A stretch of DNA of 34,591 nt, from the NCBI GenBank assembly GCA_913031625.1, contig CAJWGB010000033.1:1-34591 (forward strand), written 5' to 3'. This document shows positions 15,967 through 26,108 of the stretch, one piece after another; the first letter of the stretch is position 1, and every line of letters begins with the position of its first letter. The position numbers were made by a program, and so were the translations under genes. A model generated the notes under the pieces. It was not told the DNA's origin. It saw only the letters and a program-made list of their open reading frames with translations, and ran no database searches. The stretch comes from an uncultured Planctomycetaceae bacterium (GTDB lineage Bacteria; Planctomycetota; Planctomycetia; Planctomycetales; Planctomycetaceae).

Positions 15967-15992
15967 AAGGGTCACCGAAAACGGTGACCCTT
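15967..15992 (-). terminator. Intrinsic terminator of the DUF1559 gene
   Basis: A perfect 11-bp stem (AAGGGTCACCG with CGGTGACCCTT, loop of four) lies 23 bases beyond the DUF1559 stop codon. On the minus strand it is followed by TTTTTTGT. Confidence 0.92.
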
Positions 15993-16014
15993 CTGCGTAG
16001 TCGTTCCAGCCAGA

Positions 16015-17100
<1,086 letters not shown>

Positions 17101-17580
17101 AGTTTTCTCCGAAGGTTGTTGCTGACAGAGTATTCAGGTCCGGACTCATCCGGAAATAATCATCTGGCTACTTACAAATACAAAAGCTGAGGGAGGTTGA
17201 AAACACTCTCAATTCAACCCTGCAGCATTAACGCAAATTCTGGAGCAATTCCGGTCAAAAATCCTGATGAATTGCTGGTCAGGCCAAAATTCATCGTAAT
17301 TCCCGGCGAAACGGAACTTCAGAGCCATTCAGCGGTATCATCCCGTTAACCGGATTCAACCATTTTTCAGCACTGTTGCAGGATGATGCGCTTCAAAATG
17401 CACCAGTTGCCGAGCAATTTTGCTCAGATCGCGCGAAGTAGCCATCGGCAGGACCAGCAAGGTTACCCGCATAGTTTGCTCAAATTTGCCGCCGGACAGC
17501 CATGGGCGGTGTGAGAATCGCGGAATAAGCGGAGGACCTGCGGTGACCTGAATGGGGTAATCACCTGACTCCTCGCAGAA
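17101..17580. other. Long upstream region of the DUF1559 gene
   Basis: No gene is visible in these 480 bases. Two features stand out. A 7-bp inverted repeat, GGTTGAA (17195-17201) and TTCAACC (17213-17219), lies about 100 bases before the DUF1559 start. A cluster of AATTC(C/T)GG-like words follows (17236, 17247, 17270, 17299). Both could be regulatory, but neither matches a site I know. The pyrophosphatase stop is at the right end. Confidence 0.4.
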
Positions 17581-18198
17581 TCACTCACCAAACTCTTCGT
17601 TATAGTCGGCAATTGCGGCCTCAATCACCTTCTCCGCACGATATCGACCGTAAATGTTGTCGATGGAAACGGTCGGGCTGTCTTCTTCACCCGGCATAAT
17701 TTTGTAAGTAGAGAAGTAGTGTCGAATGCGATTCACCAGCGCAGACGGCACCTCGTCAATGTCCTGGACATCAGCCCAGATGTTATCAGAAGCCAGCACG
17801 GCAATGATCTTGTCATCCGCCTCTTCGTTGTCCAGCATCGGCAATCCACCAATCACGCGGGCATTCAGAATGACCTCCGACTTGGTGATGGGCCGTTCGC
17901 TGAGGACACAGATATCCAGCGGATCGTGGTCCCCACGTCGGGAGGACGGCATCAATGCCGCGACGCGTTTTCCGCAGTATGTCCGGGGAATAAAGCCGTA
18001 GAGCGCCGGTGGCTGCGACGAAGTCCGCTGCGGACGGTCCACCCGCAGATACCCGGTAACCTTGTCGACCTCGTATTTGACAAGGTCAAATGGTGAAATC
18101 TCAATGAAAGCGTGGACCAGCTGAGGCGGCTCCGGACCAACTTCAAGCCCGTGCCATGGATGTGGTCGCCACTTGAAAAACGGCTGGGGAAAACTCAT
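17581..18198 (-). CDS. ppa: Inorganic pyrophosphatase (family I)
   Basis: A soluble, Mg-dependent enzyme that hydrolyses pyrophosphate. The metal-binding signature [15 protein letters not shown] is present (Asp90, Asp92 and Asp95 of the D-x-D-P-x-D motif). Flanking family motifs are [30 protein letters not shown] and the IIAVLASDN segment. The start at the ATG 18198 (205 residues) has AGGA 4 bases upstream; the upstream ATG at 18240 adds an unconserved 14-residue leader. The length is slightly above the usual ~175 because of an N-terminal extension. It is divergent from ftr across about 215 bases. Confidence 0.9.
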   Translation of the reverse strand: MSFPQPFFKWRPHPWHGLEVGPEPPQLVHAFIEISPFDLVKYEVDKVTGYLRVDRPQRTSSQPPALYGFIPRTYCGKRVAALMPSSRRGDHDPLDICVLSERPITKSEVILNARVIGGLPMLDNEEADDKIIAVLASDNIWADVQDIDEVPSALVNRIRHYFSTYKIMPGEEDSPTVSIDNIYGRYRAEKVIEAAIADYNEEFGE

Positions 18199-18413
18199 GG
18201 CGTCCTGCCAATCGGTGGTTCCGGGGTGTCGCGGCCTCACTGACCACGGAAATTCGGACAGTGTGAATTTCTGCGGACTGTCCGGATTACTTTCTTCTTC
18301 GGCTATTGATTTTGGAAAGTTGATTCCAGGCCCCGCGTCAGTACGCGCGACAACCGTTTCATTCCTTTATCCTGTTGTAGTTGTTCTACACCACCCATTT
18401 CTCCACCGAGCCC

Positions 18414-19322
18414 ATGTCTACTCCACGGATTGACGACACATTTGCCGAAGCGTTTCCGATGGTTGGAACGCGGTTGATCATTACCGCTTTCGACCTCGAT
18501 CTGGCGATTCTCGCCGGGATGGAGTTCTCCGGAAACGCGTCGAGTGTCATTGGGTGTGATGCGGAAGCAGGCATCGAACGCGGACTGTCGCCGGATCTGA
18601 CACCGGACGGTCGACCAGGTATCAGCGTACTTGCATTTGCGTTCAACCAGAAATCTCTGGAAGCCGCAGTCGCCTCACGCATCGGACAGAACGTACTGAC
18701 CTGTCCCACCACAGCCTGCTATTCGGGACTGAATGACAGTCCCAAAGAAAAGCGAATTAAAGTCGGAGCCCAACTGCGATACTTCGGTGACAGTTTTCAG
18801 ATCGCCAAGAAACTTCAGGACCGGCGTTTTTGGCGAATCCCAGTCATGGATGGTGAATTTCTCTGCGAAGATGTGTTTGGCACACAGAAAGGCATTGGAG
18901 GAGGCAACCTGCTGATCTGCGGTGACTCACAACTGAATGCACTAAATGCCGCTCGAGCAGCAGCAACCGCGATCAACGATCTTGAAGACGTTATCCTGCC
19001 GTTTCCTGCAGGTGTTGTCCGAAGCGGCTCCAAAGTCGGCTCACGGTACCCTCAGCTGAAGGCCAGCACGAATGACAAGTGGTGCCCAACGCTGACCGGC
19101 CAGACTGAGTCTGACCTTCAGGAAGGGGAACGAGCGGTCTATGAAATCGTGATCGACGGATTCTCTGAATCAGCAGTCGCGCGGGCGATGCAGACCGGAT
19201 TGGAAATCGTCGCAGGTATGCCAGGAATTCTAAGGGTTTCCGCAGGCAACTATGGTGGCAAACTTGGCCCTCACCATTTCCACCTGCAGCGTCTTGACGA
19301 GCAGATGGAAACTGCTTCCTGA
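18414..19322 (+). CDS. ftr: Formylmethanofuran:tetrahydromethanopterin formyltransferase
   Basis: Ftr (FhcD in methylotrophs) transfers the formyl group between methanofuran and tetrahydromethanopterin in archaeal-type C1 metabolism. Planctomycetes are among the few bacteria with this pathway, so it is a strong lineage indicator. The 302-residue product begins RIDDTFAEAFPMVGTRLIIT, the family's DTFAEAFP start. It continues with ASSVIGCDAEAGIERGLSPD, TCPTTACYSGLND, VMDGEFLCEDVFG and GNYGGKLGPHHFHL. Length matches the family (~300). No other pathway gene (fae, mch, mtdB, fhcABC) lies in the window. The ribosome-binding site is weak; an ATG at 18381 would add 11 unconserved residues. Confidence 0.95.
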   Translation: MSTPRIDDTFAEAFPMVGTRLIITAFDLDLAILAGMEFSGNASSVIGCDAEAGIERGLSPDLTPDGRPGISVLAFAFNQKSLEAAVASRIGQNVLTCPTTACYSGLNDSPKEKRIKVGAQLRYFGDSFQIAKKLQDRRFWRIPVMDGEFLCEDVFGTQKGIGGGNLLICGDSQLNALNAARAAATAINDLEDVILPFPAGVVRSGSKVGSRYPQLKASTNDKWCPTLTGQTESDLQEGERAVYEIVIDGFSESAVARAMQTGLEIVAGMPGILRVSAGNYGGKLGPHHFHLQRLDEQMETAS

Positions 19323-19349
19323 CAAAGTCGAACAGCCTGTTTCACTGTG

Positions 19350-19368
19350 GCCCCCACGTTGTGGGGGC
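19350..19368. terminator. Hairpin between convergent genes, possible terminator
   Basis: GCCCCCAC and GTGGGGGC form a perfect 8-bp stem with loop GTT between the stops of ftr (plus) and the zinc-ribbon protein (minus). No T-run follows on either strand, so it is a weak or Rho-assisted terminator at most. Confidence 0.4.
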
Positions 19369-19415
19369 TCCCGACCGTCCCACCTGCGATCACTGTGTGG
19401 ATCCAACCGTCGCGA

Positions 19416-21875
19416 CTATTCCTTCTCGTCGTCTTCCTCGGGCACTTCCGCTGACAGCTGCATATGTCGCAGAGCAACGGGGTACCATGCCACAACGCGT
19501 TCGGCTGATGTCATCATTGAGATGCCAGTAAGCAACGTGCCGAACTTCCGCGGATCACTTCGGGCGGCAAACTGCAGAGTTGCCATTTCAAGGCAGTTGC
19601 GTCGCCACGTTTCGACGGGAATCTTCAGGATCTCTTCCAGACGTTCGCGTGTCGGCTGCTCGCTGCTGATTCGAAGTTCGGTCAGACGAGTACAAATGGC
19701 AGCTCGAAATCCGGGGAGTTCCGGAATCCTGCTCAGCTGAGCAAACGCCGTCAAATCTCCATCTGCCCGAATCTTTTCAGCGACCATCACGCAAACCGGG
19801 GCGATTTTGTAGAAAGCAGATGGTGACGTCCGGGCTTCCCGTGCTGGCGGCACCTTCAGACTGCTGTCCGGAACTGTCAGTTGAACCTGTTCCTTACTCT
19901 CAAGTGCACAGAGCTTCAGCACAGCGATCAAATCGTCGACGGCAACCTCCTGGGTCGTCATGTTTTCACTGTCGCCCAAAATCGAATTCACAAGTGCTCC
20001 TGCGCCTGCCTGAACCATATGGCCAAGTTGCTGCAGCAAATGAACACGGCGCTGTTCCGAAGCACGGACCATTCGGTCCACCGACTTTCGGTAAGCAAGG
20101 AACTTATTCCGTGCGTCATCAAACTTGCGGATCCCCAGACTCTTCGCCACCTCAGCCTGAACGCCTTTGGCGTTGGCATCAATCTCTGTGGCCAGGCCCC
20201 GAACAACGGGGGTCGGAGGAACTTCTGCCATCAGCATTGTGGTCAGTTTGGCGACAGCTGCGACGGCCCGGTCTGATTCACCGCGTTCCTGAGCGGTAAT
20301 CGCAAACTCGGTCAGTGCGCCTGCCATTGGGAGTAGTTCTGGCATGTCCGGGCGTTCAGCGTCAATGATTTCGGGGATCGATCCCGGAACTGCCACGTCC
20401 GTCTCTGCCAGAGCATCAACAAGTTCACCAACACGCTGCCATGCGGGGGCCTGAGCCTGATCGCGAGCAATAATACTGGTCACCGCGATCTCGGTGACAC
20501 CGCCCTGCTCTCGGGCAGCATCGAGAATGGCGGTCTGCACATCGCCACCTGCGTTGAGCTGAATCGACAGAGACGCGACAACGGAAAGCGAGTCGCAGAC
20601 AGTCTGTTCTTGCTCTGATTTCTTCGACAGGTTGATCGCCGACTGCCAGCTGCCGTTGAGTGCCAGGCCAACAACCGTTGCTGTCACAAGTGGATCGTTC
20701 CAGGTGTACACACGCAACACAGAGAGTGAAGGCTGACGGTGCTGCCACAGCTTTTCCGCCGTGATATGCCATGCCGTCCCGCGTACCCCGTCATAGTACG
20801 TCCCTGTAGTCTGATCGCGCTGATGATTGACAACCAATTGAATGGCCGCATCCAGTTGGCCCGCATCCGCCATGACTGCTGCCAGGCTGACGGCAAAATT
20901 TGTGGATAGACCACCAGTCAATGGGATTTTATCAGCGAGCGGTTGTGCCTTATCCAGGGCAGCCTTCGCGCTGGCCGCATCACCGGCAGCTTTCAGCTGC
21001 CAGTATCGTGTTGTATAGGGGCCTACAATGTAGTGATCAGATTTTTCGCGATGTCGAACAGACACCACCCGCATCTGATTGAATTCCTGTTCGGCATTTT
21101 CGTGGTCGCCGAGTTGCAGAAAGGCGTCTCCCGTAAGCCGGCGTGAATGTCCGCGCTGCTGATTATCGTTTGCCCGGGCAGCCTCAATCATGCTGGCAAT
21201 TACCTGACGGGCCAGCGCATCGTGGTCCGTCTTTTCAACAACAGGATTCTGGTCTCCTCCCTGTACTTCCGGCTCATCTTCGTCCGACCCTCCCGAGCCG
21301 ATTGGGATGTCAGGAGGCGGCAACTGCGTCTCACCGGTCTGATTCTGAAAATAGAATGCGATTCCCAGTCCAAGTGCGATCAGGACGACTCCACCACCAA
21401 TCTTGACCGCAATGCTTCCTTTACTGCTTCCGGCAGCATCAGTCGCGGTCGGAACCGGAGCCTCTTCATCGCTGATCCGCATGGGCACTTTTTCTTCGGC
21501 TTTGTCCGGCGACTCAGCAGTGAACACCGGCACCATGCACTCTTTGTTGGCACAGCGGACCTGTTTGCCAAATGCGGACCTGGGGATATAGCCTGCCCTA
21601 TCGCACATGGGACAGACGACTTTTCTCGTTCGTCCTTTGATGGGTTTACGCGCACATTGAATTACCTTGCGTGGCTGAGGCGCGCCGGTGAGTGCAAATG
21701 GGTCGTCATCATCACCCCCCGACGAACTACTGGTGACCGCCGGTTTTGTTTCAGGCGCAGGTGATGGTGGAGCAGCCTTTCCCGATCCATCCATTGCTCC
21801 CCCACAGAATGGACATTCTGCAGCGTCATCGTCGAGGACAGACTGACCGCAATGTGGACATGTTGGCAGGTCCAT
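19416..21875 (-). CDS. Zinc-ribbon, single-pass membrane protein with long helical domain
   Basis: An 819-residue protein of a planctomycete style I know only as hypothetical. It starts with a zinc ribbon (Cys6, Cys9, Cys21, Cys24), then a disordered Pro/Ser-rich linker, then a second cysteine cluster (Cys88, Cys91, Cys108, Cys113). One transmembrane segment follows at about 156-176 (VKIGGGVVLIALGLGIAFYF), then an acidic linker (GSGGSDEDEPEVQGGDQ). The remaining ~600 residues are alpha-helical and TPR-like, with repeated alanine-rich helix pairs (for example ALARQVIASMIEAARANDNQ). A zinc-sensing or scaffolding membrane protein is plausible, but no catalytic motif is visible. It is preceded by a structured leader (21954-22014) and lies downstream of the hydrolase gene on the same strand. 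Confidence 0.75.
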   Translation of the reverse strand: MDLPTCPHCGQSVLDDDAAECPFCGGAMDGSGKAAPPSPAPETKPAVTSSSSGGDDDDPFALTGAPQPRKVIQCARKPIKGRTRKVVCPMCDRAGYIPRSAFGKQVRCANKECMVPVFTAESPDKAEEKVPMRISDEEAPVPTATDAAGSSKGSIAVKIGGGVVLIALGLGIAFYFQNQTGETQLPPPDIPIGSGGSDEDEPEVQGGDQNPVVEKTDHDALARQVIASMIEAARANDNQQRGHSRRLTGDAFLQLGDHENAEQEFNQMRVVSVRHREKSDHYIVGPYTTRYWQLKAAGDAASAKAALDKAQPLADKIPLTGGLSTNFAVSLAAVMADAGQLDAAIQLVVNHQRDQTTGTYYDGVRGTAWHITAEKLWQHRQPSLSVLRVYTWNDPLVTATVVGLALNGSWQSAINLSKKSEQEQTVCDSLSVVASLSIQLNAGGDVQTAILDAAREQGGVTEIAVTSIIARDQAQAPAWQRVGELVDALAETDVAVPGSIPEIIDAERPDMPELLPMAGALTEFAITAQERGESDRAVAAVAKLTTMLMAEVPPTPVVRGLATEIDANAKGVQAEVAKSLGIRKFDDARNKFLAYRKSVDRMVRASEQRRVHLLQQLGHMVQAGAGALVNSILGDSENMTTQEVAVDDLIAVLKLCALESKEQVQLTVPDSSLKVPPAREARTSPSAFYKIAPVCVMVAEKIRADGDLTAFAQLSRIPELPGFRAAICTRLTELRISSEQPTRERLEEILKIPVETWRRNCLEMATLQFAARSDPRKFGTLLTGISMMTSAERVVAWYPVALRHMQLSAEVPEEDDEKE

Positions 21876-21953
21876 ATTTCAGCTTTTCACATTGAGATTC
21901 ACGGATTGGAATCGCAGCCCGGAACGGGCAGAGACAGGTAGTATTTAGTTGAT

Positions 21954-22014
21954 TTCTCTCACCGGAAGTTCCGGTCGATCTGAGAATTCTCTGCATTGTA
22001 GGAATGCGAGAGAA
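21954..22014 (-). promoter_or_regulatory. Structured leader upstream of the zinc-ribbon gene
   Basis: Two stem-loops share an edge. The first pairs TTCTCT-GCATT with AATGC-AGAGAA (21987-22014; loop GTAGG, one bulged base). The second is a perfect 7-bp stem, ACCGGAA/TTCCGGT with one central base (21961-21975), enclosed by TTCTC (21954-21958) and GAGAA (21982-21986). They lie about 80-140 bases before the ATG, where a 5' leader would be. This could be an operator, an mRNA structure or chance; no known riboswitch is recognised. Confidence 0.4.
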
Positions 22015-22124
22015 AAAAGTCGTGAGAGTGCCTGTTGACAGGATATTCCAGAGGAGATTGTAACGACGGAAAATCCCGTGAATTGGCGACGTCCGTCACA
22101 GGAATTGTCAGCCGCACTCGTCAT

Positions 22125-23123
22125 TTAACGATTTTTTGAAGCCGCCATCCGACGATTTGTGCCGTCCCCCGCTGTTCGATCGTCGGAAAGGACTCCACGT
22201 AGAGACCCGGTCTGCGACAGACAGTCGAACTCATCCTGAACTGCTTCGCTCATTTTCGCTTGACCTTCCGAGTGGCTTCGGGAGAAAAAGTCGTCAAGCT
22301 GAAGCTCCCAGGATCTGCCAGGCAGGTCATTGTGTCCTCCGGACGTTGTCACAAATGCTTTGTCGGCATGCTTCGCTGCCTCAAACAGCCGGTTACCCAA
22401 CTCGAATGGAACGACCTTATCGCGAGTCCCATGAGTCTGGAGAAGTGGTCCCGAAAACCGGCCGATCCGACTGATCGAATCGAACTCCTGCGACACCATC
22501 AGTGACACGGGTAGCCACGGAAAATGATGCCCTCCAACATCTTCCATGCGCGTAAAGGTGCTCTCAAGAATCAGCCCGGCCGCCCCGCCATTGACCGCAA
22601 GCTCAACAGCGACTGCCCCACCCAGCGAGCGGCCCATCACCACCACCTCATTCGGGTTAAAGTGCCGTCGCTCTGCAAGCCAGTTGCGAGCGGCTCTTGC
22701 ATCCTGATACATGTTGGATTCTGAAGGGACTCCGTCGCTGGCACCGTACCCTCGATAGTCAAACCCAAGGATGGCGATCTGGTATGTGTCACGCATCCGA
22801 CTTAGCCGTGGAATCCGGTCTACGATGTTCCCCGCATTACCATGGCAGTAGATAACGACCGCCCGCGGATCAGGGTGATCAAAGTAGAGAGCGTGAATCT
22901 GCTCGTTATCCGTTACCTGAATCCGGATGGACTCCATTCCTGCCTTAGATTCCGGCACCGCATCAACACCCCGTGGGTGAAACATCATCTGTTGTTCGAA
23001 TGAACGAACCGGATTGAGCGTGGTACATCCCGTCATCAGGCCCATCAGCACGGCCGCAACGAAGTTGCGTGTCTGATATGATTCGAGGGCAACAACACCA
23101 ACAGACAGAAGAGAGTTTTTCAT
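22125..23123 (-). CDS. Alpha/beta hydrolase, probable lipoprotein
   Basis: A 332-residue serine hydrolase of the Bem46/ABHD-like type. The N-terminus has a hydrophobic stretch ending in GLMTGC, giving a plausible lipobox with Cys33. Catalytic features are clear: HGNAGN (94-99, oxyanion loop), GRSLGG with Ser166, HGTRDKVVPF with Asp235, and SGGHND with His264, the full triad in the family order. FDYRGYGASDG (121-131) is the conserved strand and loop after the oxyanion motif. The last ~50 residues are low-complexity and look disordered. No clear ribosome-binding site precedes the ATG, so a later start is possible. It is divergent from the ThuA gene. Substrate is unknown. Confidence 0.85.
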   Translation of the reverse strand: MKNSLLSVGVVALESYQTRNFVAAVLMGLMTGCTTLNPVRSFEQQMMFHPRGVDAVPESKAGMESIRIQVTDNEQIHALYFDHPDPRAVVIYCHGNAGNIVDRIPRLSRMRDTYQIAILGFDYRGYGASDGVPSESNMYQDARAARNWLAERRHFNPNEVVVMGRSLGGAVAVELAVNGGAAGLILESTFTRMEDVGGHHFPWLPVSLMVSQEFDSISRIGRFSGPLLQTHGTRDKVVPFELGNRLFEAAKHADKAFVTTSGGHNDLPGRSWELQLDDFFSRSHSEGQAKMSEAVQDEFDCLSQTGSLRGVLSDDRTAGDGTNRRMAASKNR

Positions 23124-23294
23124 GTCGGTTCAGGACTTCAATGAAAAGACAGTTCTGACTCGAGAAGGCAACAGGAGAGTCATCGACGCAGCACCGATGA
23201 TTTTGATGGAATCTATGGAAATGAGACGAATCGGTTGCCTGAAGATACACCGAAAGTCAGAGTGTTGAAACAGCAATTCGAACTGGAAAAAACC

Positions 23295-24251
23295 ATGACA
23301 CGTCACCTGATTGCTCTGTCTGTTGCACTCACCGTATTGAGCCCGGTTTCTGTGGTCGCAGCAGAGAAGACCAAAGTAGTGCTGATCGCCGGACAGGTGA
23401 GCCATCCATCAGGGCAGCACGAATTCAACGCCGGTTGCATAATTCTGGCCCGCGCTCTCAACGAACAAAGCGGTCTCCCCATCCATGTGGAAGTCGTCCA
23501 CAACGGCTGGCCGAAGGACGAGTCTGTGTTTGAAGGTGCCAAAGCAGTCATCATTTATTCGGACGGGAACGACCGTCACCCGACAAAAGGGCACGAAGAA
23601 TTCATGGACTCCCTGATCGACAGGGGTGTAGGGCTGATGTGCATGCACTATGCGGTCGAAGTTCCCGCTGGTCCTCGTGGGGAGTACTTCAAGAAGTGGA
23701 TCGGCGGGCACTATGAAGCCGGATTCTCCTGCAATCCACACTGGACAGCACCGCTGGATCCTAAATCCGATCACCCGATTGCTCGTGGAATTCCGGCGTT
23801 TCCAGCCAATGACGAGTGGTACTACAACATGCGATGGGCCAGGCCAAAATCAGCGATCGACATTCTGACGTCGGTTCCAGCGCGAGACAAAATCAATCGC
23901 TACATCCACTGGACGCCGGAAGGTGAAAAGGCACTGGGTTCACGACAAACTCTCATGTGGGCCATCGAACGCAAAGATGGCGGTCGCGGCATTGGATTTA
24001 CCGGAGGCCACTGGCATCGCAACTGGGCAATTGATGATTTTCGACGCGTCGTTCTGAACGCCATGATCTGGACGGCCGGTATGGAAGTCCCGAAGAATGG
24101 CGTCAAGAGCCTCCCTGTGACGGAGAAACAGCTCAACGAAAACCTGGACAAAAAGCGGAACATGGTTCACATCAACCTGCCGGGTGATGCGGACCTCAAC
24201 CAGGGTGAAGCGGAGCCCGTGGACTTTCGTTGGCCCGGTAAGAAGAAGTAG
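23295..24251 (+). CDS. ThuA-domain protein, secreted
   Basis: A 318-residue secreted protein. The start ATG at 23295 begins a signal peptide (MTRHLIALSVALTVLSPVSV ending AA). The ThuA fold (glutamine amidotransferase-like) follows: KVVLIAGQVSHPSGQHEF, AKAVIIYSDGNDRHP, GVGLMCMHYAVEVP, KWIGGHYEAG, and RGIGFTGGHWHRNWAIDDFR near the end. ThuA-type proteins are associated with trehalose and other sugar uptake or modification and are abundant in planctomycetes; the catalytic role is not established. An upstream in-frame ATG at 23235 would add 20 unconserved residues before the signal peptide, so the later start is preferred. A repeat copy follows the stop. Confidence 0.88.
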   Translation: MTRHLIALSVALTVLSPVSVVAAEKTKVVLIAGQVSHPSGQHEFNAGCIILARALNEQSGLPIHVEVVHNGWPKDESVFEGAKAVIIYSDGNDRHPTKGHEEFMDSLIDRGVGLMCMHYAVEVPAGPRGEYFKKWIGGHYEAGFSCNPHWTAPLDPKSDHPIARGIPAFPANDEWYYNMRWARPKSAIDILTSVPARDKINRYIHWTPEGEKALGSRQTLMWAIERKDGGRGIGFTGGHWHRNWAIDDFRRVVLNAMIWTAGMEVPKNGVKSLPVTEKQLNENLDKKRNMVHINLPGDADLNQGEAEPVDFRWPGKKK

Positions 24252-24270
24252 GAAATTGCATCTGTCGACG

Positions 24271-24482
24271 TAAGTCGTCTGGCAGCAATGCTGATTGTAG
24301 CTGAGATGCCTTGCGGTCTTCGGCTATCTGATTGCAGCTTCATAGCCGAGCGCCGCGAGCCGCCCGGCCGAGCAGGCTTACCAGTTGGCTGCCGGATTGG
24401 TCAATTCGAACTCGGAAGGTGGTTCGGCCGGAGTGCTGGCTCACTTCCGCTAATGAGTTGTGCTTCATGCAGCAAAGCTAAA
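24271..24482. repeat. Dispersed repeat, copy C
   Basis: A third, more diverged copy. The left part matches the extension of copy A (AAGTCGTCTGGCAGC and CTTCGGCTATCTG...CAGCTTCATAG). The core matches A and B from about 24366 (GGCCGAGCA...) through TTGGCTGCCGGA, GGTCAATTCGAACTCGGAAG and TTCGGCCGGAGTGCT to GCAGCAA. It lies directly after the ThuA gene in the 345-base gap (24252-24596); the rest of that gap shows no gene. Confidence 0.78.
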
Positions 24483-24596
24483 CGTGACGCCCAGTTACAA
24501 CGACACATGCAATTTCCTGTGACGCTGCGGGCCAGTGTGGGCTTCAACGCTCGACTCTGAAAGCCCTCAGGAGCGTTGTCGCGTCTTCAGTTGGCA

Positions 24597-26057
24597 TCAG
24601 CTGATGATGTCCCAGATCGGCTGAGCTCCCTCTACACCAACAAGGCGGTTATCGAGACCTCCGAAGAAGTAGCTGAGCTTATTCGGATCAAGCCCCATCT
24701 GGTGCAGCACCGTGGCGTGGAGGTGCTTCACATGGAAGGTGTCGTCCACAGCCCTGCTTCCCAGTTCGTCTGTCGTTCCGAGACTCACCCCTCCCTTGAT
24801 ACCACCGCCCGCCATGAACATGGTAAAGCCGTAACTGTTGTGGTCGCGACCCGTACCCTTGGCATATTCAGCAGTGGGCTGACGTCCAAACTCCCCTCCC
24901 CAGATGATCAGCGTATCGTCCAGCATGTTACGCTGCTTCAGATCCTTGATGAGTGCTGCCAGCGGTCGGTCTGTCTCACCCGCATGCAGATTGTGATTGT
25001 GCACAAGGTCTCCATGTGCATCCCAGTTGGCATCGTTGTGAGCGCCCCCGGAATAGATCTGCACCATCCGTACGCCGCGTTCAATCAAACGGCGAGCCAG
25101 AAGACACTGGCGTCCCACTGCCGAGCACTTCTTATCATTCAGACCATACAGGTTCTGCGTTTCCTGAGTTTCCTGAGAGATATCGACCGCCTCCGGAGCT
25201 TCTGACTGCATCCGATAAGCCAGCTCGTACGAAGCAATCCGGGCTGCCAGATTACTGTTGTCGGCGCGAGACTGCTGGTGCTGCTCATTGTACTTTCGCA
25301 GCGCATCCAGAATTCGTCGCTGGCCACCTCCTTTGAGATCACCTGGAGGTGACAGGTCCAGAATTGGGTCTCCCTGGGAACGCATTACGGTCGCCTGGTA
25401 GGTCGCAGGCATATAACCGCTGCTCCAGTTCTTCGCCCCGCTGATCGGGCCCCCTCGAGGATCCAGCATCACAACAAATCCCGGCAGATCCTGGTTTTCG
25501 CTACCCAGCCCATAGTTGACCCACGACCCAAGACACGGGTGTCCGCTCAACACCCGGCCCGAATTCATCATCAACATGGCAGAACCATGGATTGGTGAAT
25601 CGGCCGTCATGGAATGGAGAAACGCAATGTCGTCAACGCAGGTTGCCAGTTCCGGAAACAGGTCACTCACCCACTTCCCGCACTGACCGTATTGTTTGAA
25701 CTTCCATCGTGGTTCAACAATCCGCCCCTTGCTGCGATGACCGCCTCGACCAAACGTCTTCACGTCGACCGTCTTGCCGTCCATCCCGTACATGTCCGGC
25801 TTGTAATCGAATGTGTCAATGTGGCTCGGTCCGCCGTAGCAATAGAAGAAGATCACATTCTTTGCTTTGGGCGCAAAGTGTGGCTTTCTGGGGGCCAGGG
25901 GGTTCTTCCACTCGGTCACACCATCAGCGGCAACGGACTGCTTTCCGAAGAAGCCTTCCTGATCCAGCATGGCCGTAAGACCAAGTCCGGTGAATCCGGC
26001 ACCTGCCTGCCAAAGCATTTCTCGTCGCGTACGACCGCAGAAGTTTGCACGTTGCAT
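24597..26057 (-). CDS. DUF1501 protein, Tat-exported
   Basis: DUF1501 proteins have a sulfatase/alkaline phosphatase-like fold and are strongly expanded in planctomycetes. The 486-residue product starts with a twin-arginine-like leader (RTRREMLWQAGAGFTGLGL). Family landmarks follow: VIFFYCYGGPSHIDTFDYKP, the PGFVVMLDPRGGPISGAKNW segment, RGVRMVQIYSGGAHNDANWD, NMLDDTLIIWGGEFGRQPTA and GTGRDHNSYGFTMFMAGGGI. No formylglycine motif is present, as expected for this family, so it is not a classical sulfatase. It follows the PSCyt/PSD1 gene by 51 bases on the same strand: the usual planctomycete pair. Confidence 0.95.
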   Translation of the reverse strand: MQRANFCGRTRREMLWQAGAGFTGLGLTAMLDQEGFFGKQSVAADGVTEWKNPLAPRKPHFAPKAKNVIFFYCYGGPSHIDTFDYKPDMYGMDGKTVDVKTFGRGGHRSKGRIVEPRWKFKQYGQCGKWVSDLFPELATCVDDIAFLHSMTADSPIHGSAMLMMNSGRVLSGHPCLGSWVNYGLGSENQDLPGFVVMLDPRGGPISGAKNWSSGYMPATYQATVMRSQGDPILDLSPPGDLKGGGQRRILDALRKYNEQHQQSRADNSNLAARIASYELAYRMQSEAPEAVDISQETQETQNLYGLNDKKCSAVGRQCLLARRLIERGVRMVQIYSGGAHNDANWDAHGDLVHNHNLHAGETDRPLAALIKDLKQRNMLDDTLIIWGGEFGRQPTAEYAKGTGRDHNSYGFTMFMAGGGIKGGVSLGTTDELGSRAVDDTFHVKHLHATVLHQMGLDPNKLSYFFGGLDNRLVGVEGAQPIWDIIS

Positions 26058-26108
26058 TGTGAGTTCTCTTAAGTGATATTCGGATAGCGCGTCCTGAAAT
26101 CAGAAGCG

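Larger units (their letters stand above)
15175..16014. other. Long intergenic region made largely of dispersed repeats
   Basis: No recognised protein gene lies here. The region holds an upstream repeat-like part (15390-15520), two tandem copies of a core repeat (15522-15653 and 15693-15824) and a terminator (15967-15992). A 133-aa minus-strand frame across the tandem copies is open because the spacing is a multiple of three, but it shows no recognised protein fold. It stands between a plus-strand gene and a minus-strand gene. Confidence 0.6.

Noticed and set aside
24597-26057. DUF1501 protein as a classical sulfatase
   Set aside because: The formylglycine C-x-P-x-R motif is absent and the sequence matches the DUF1501 pattern.
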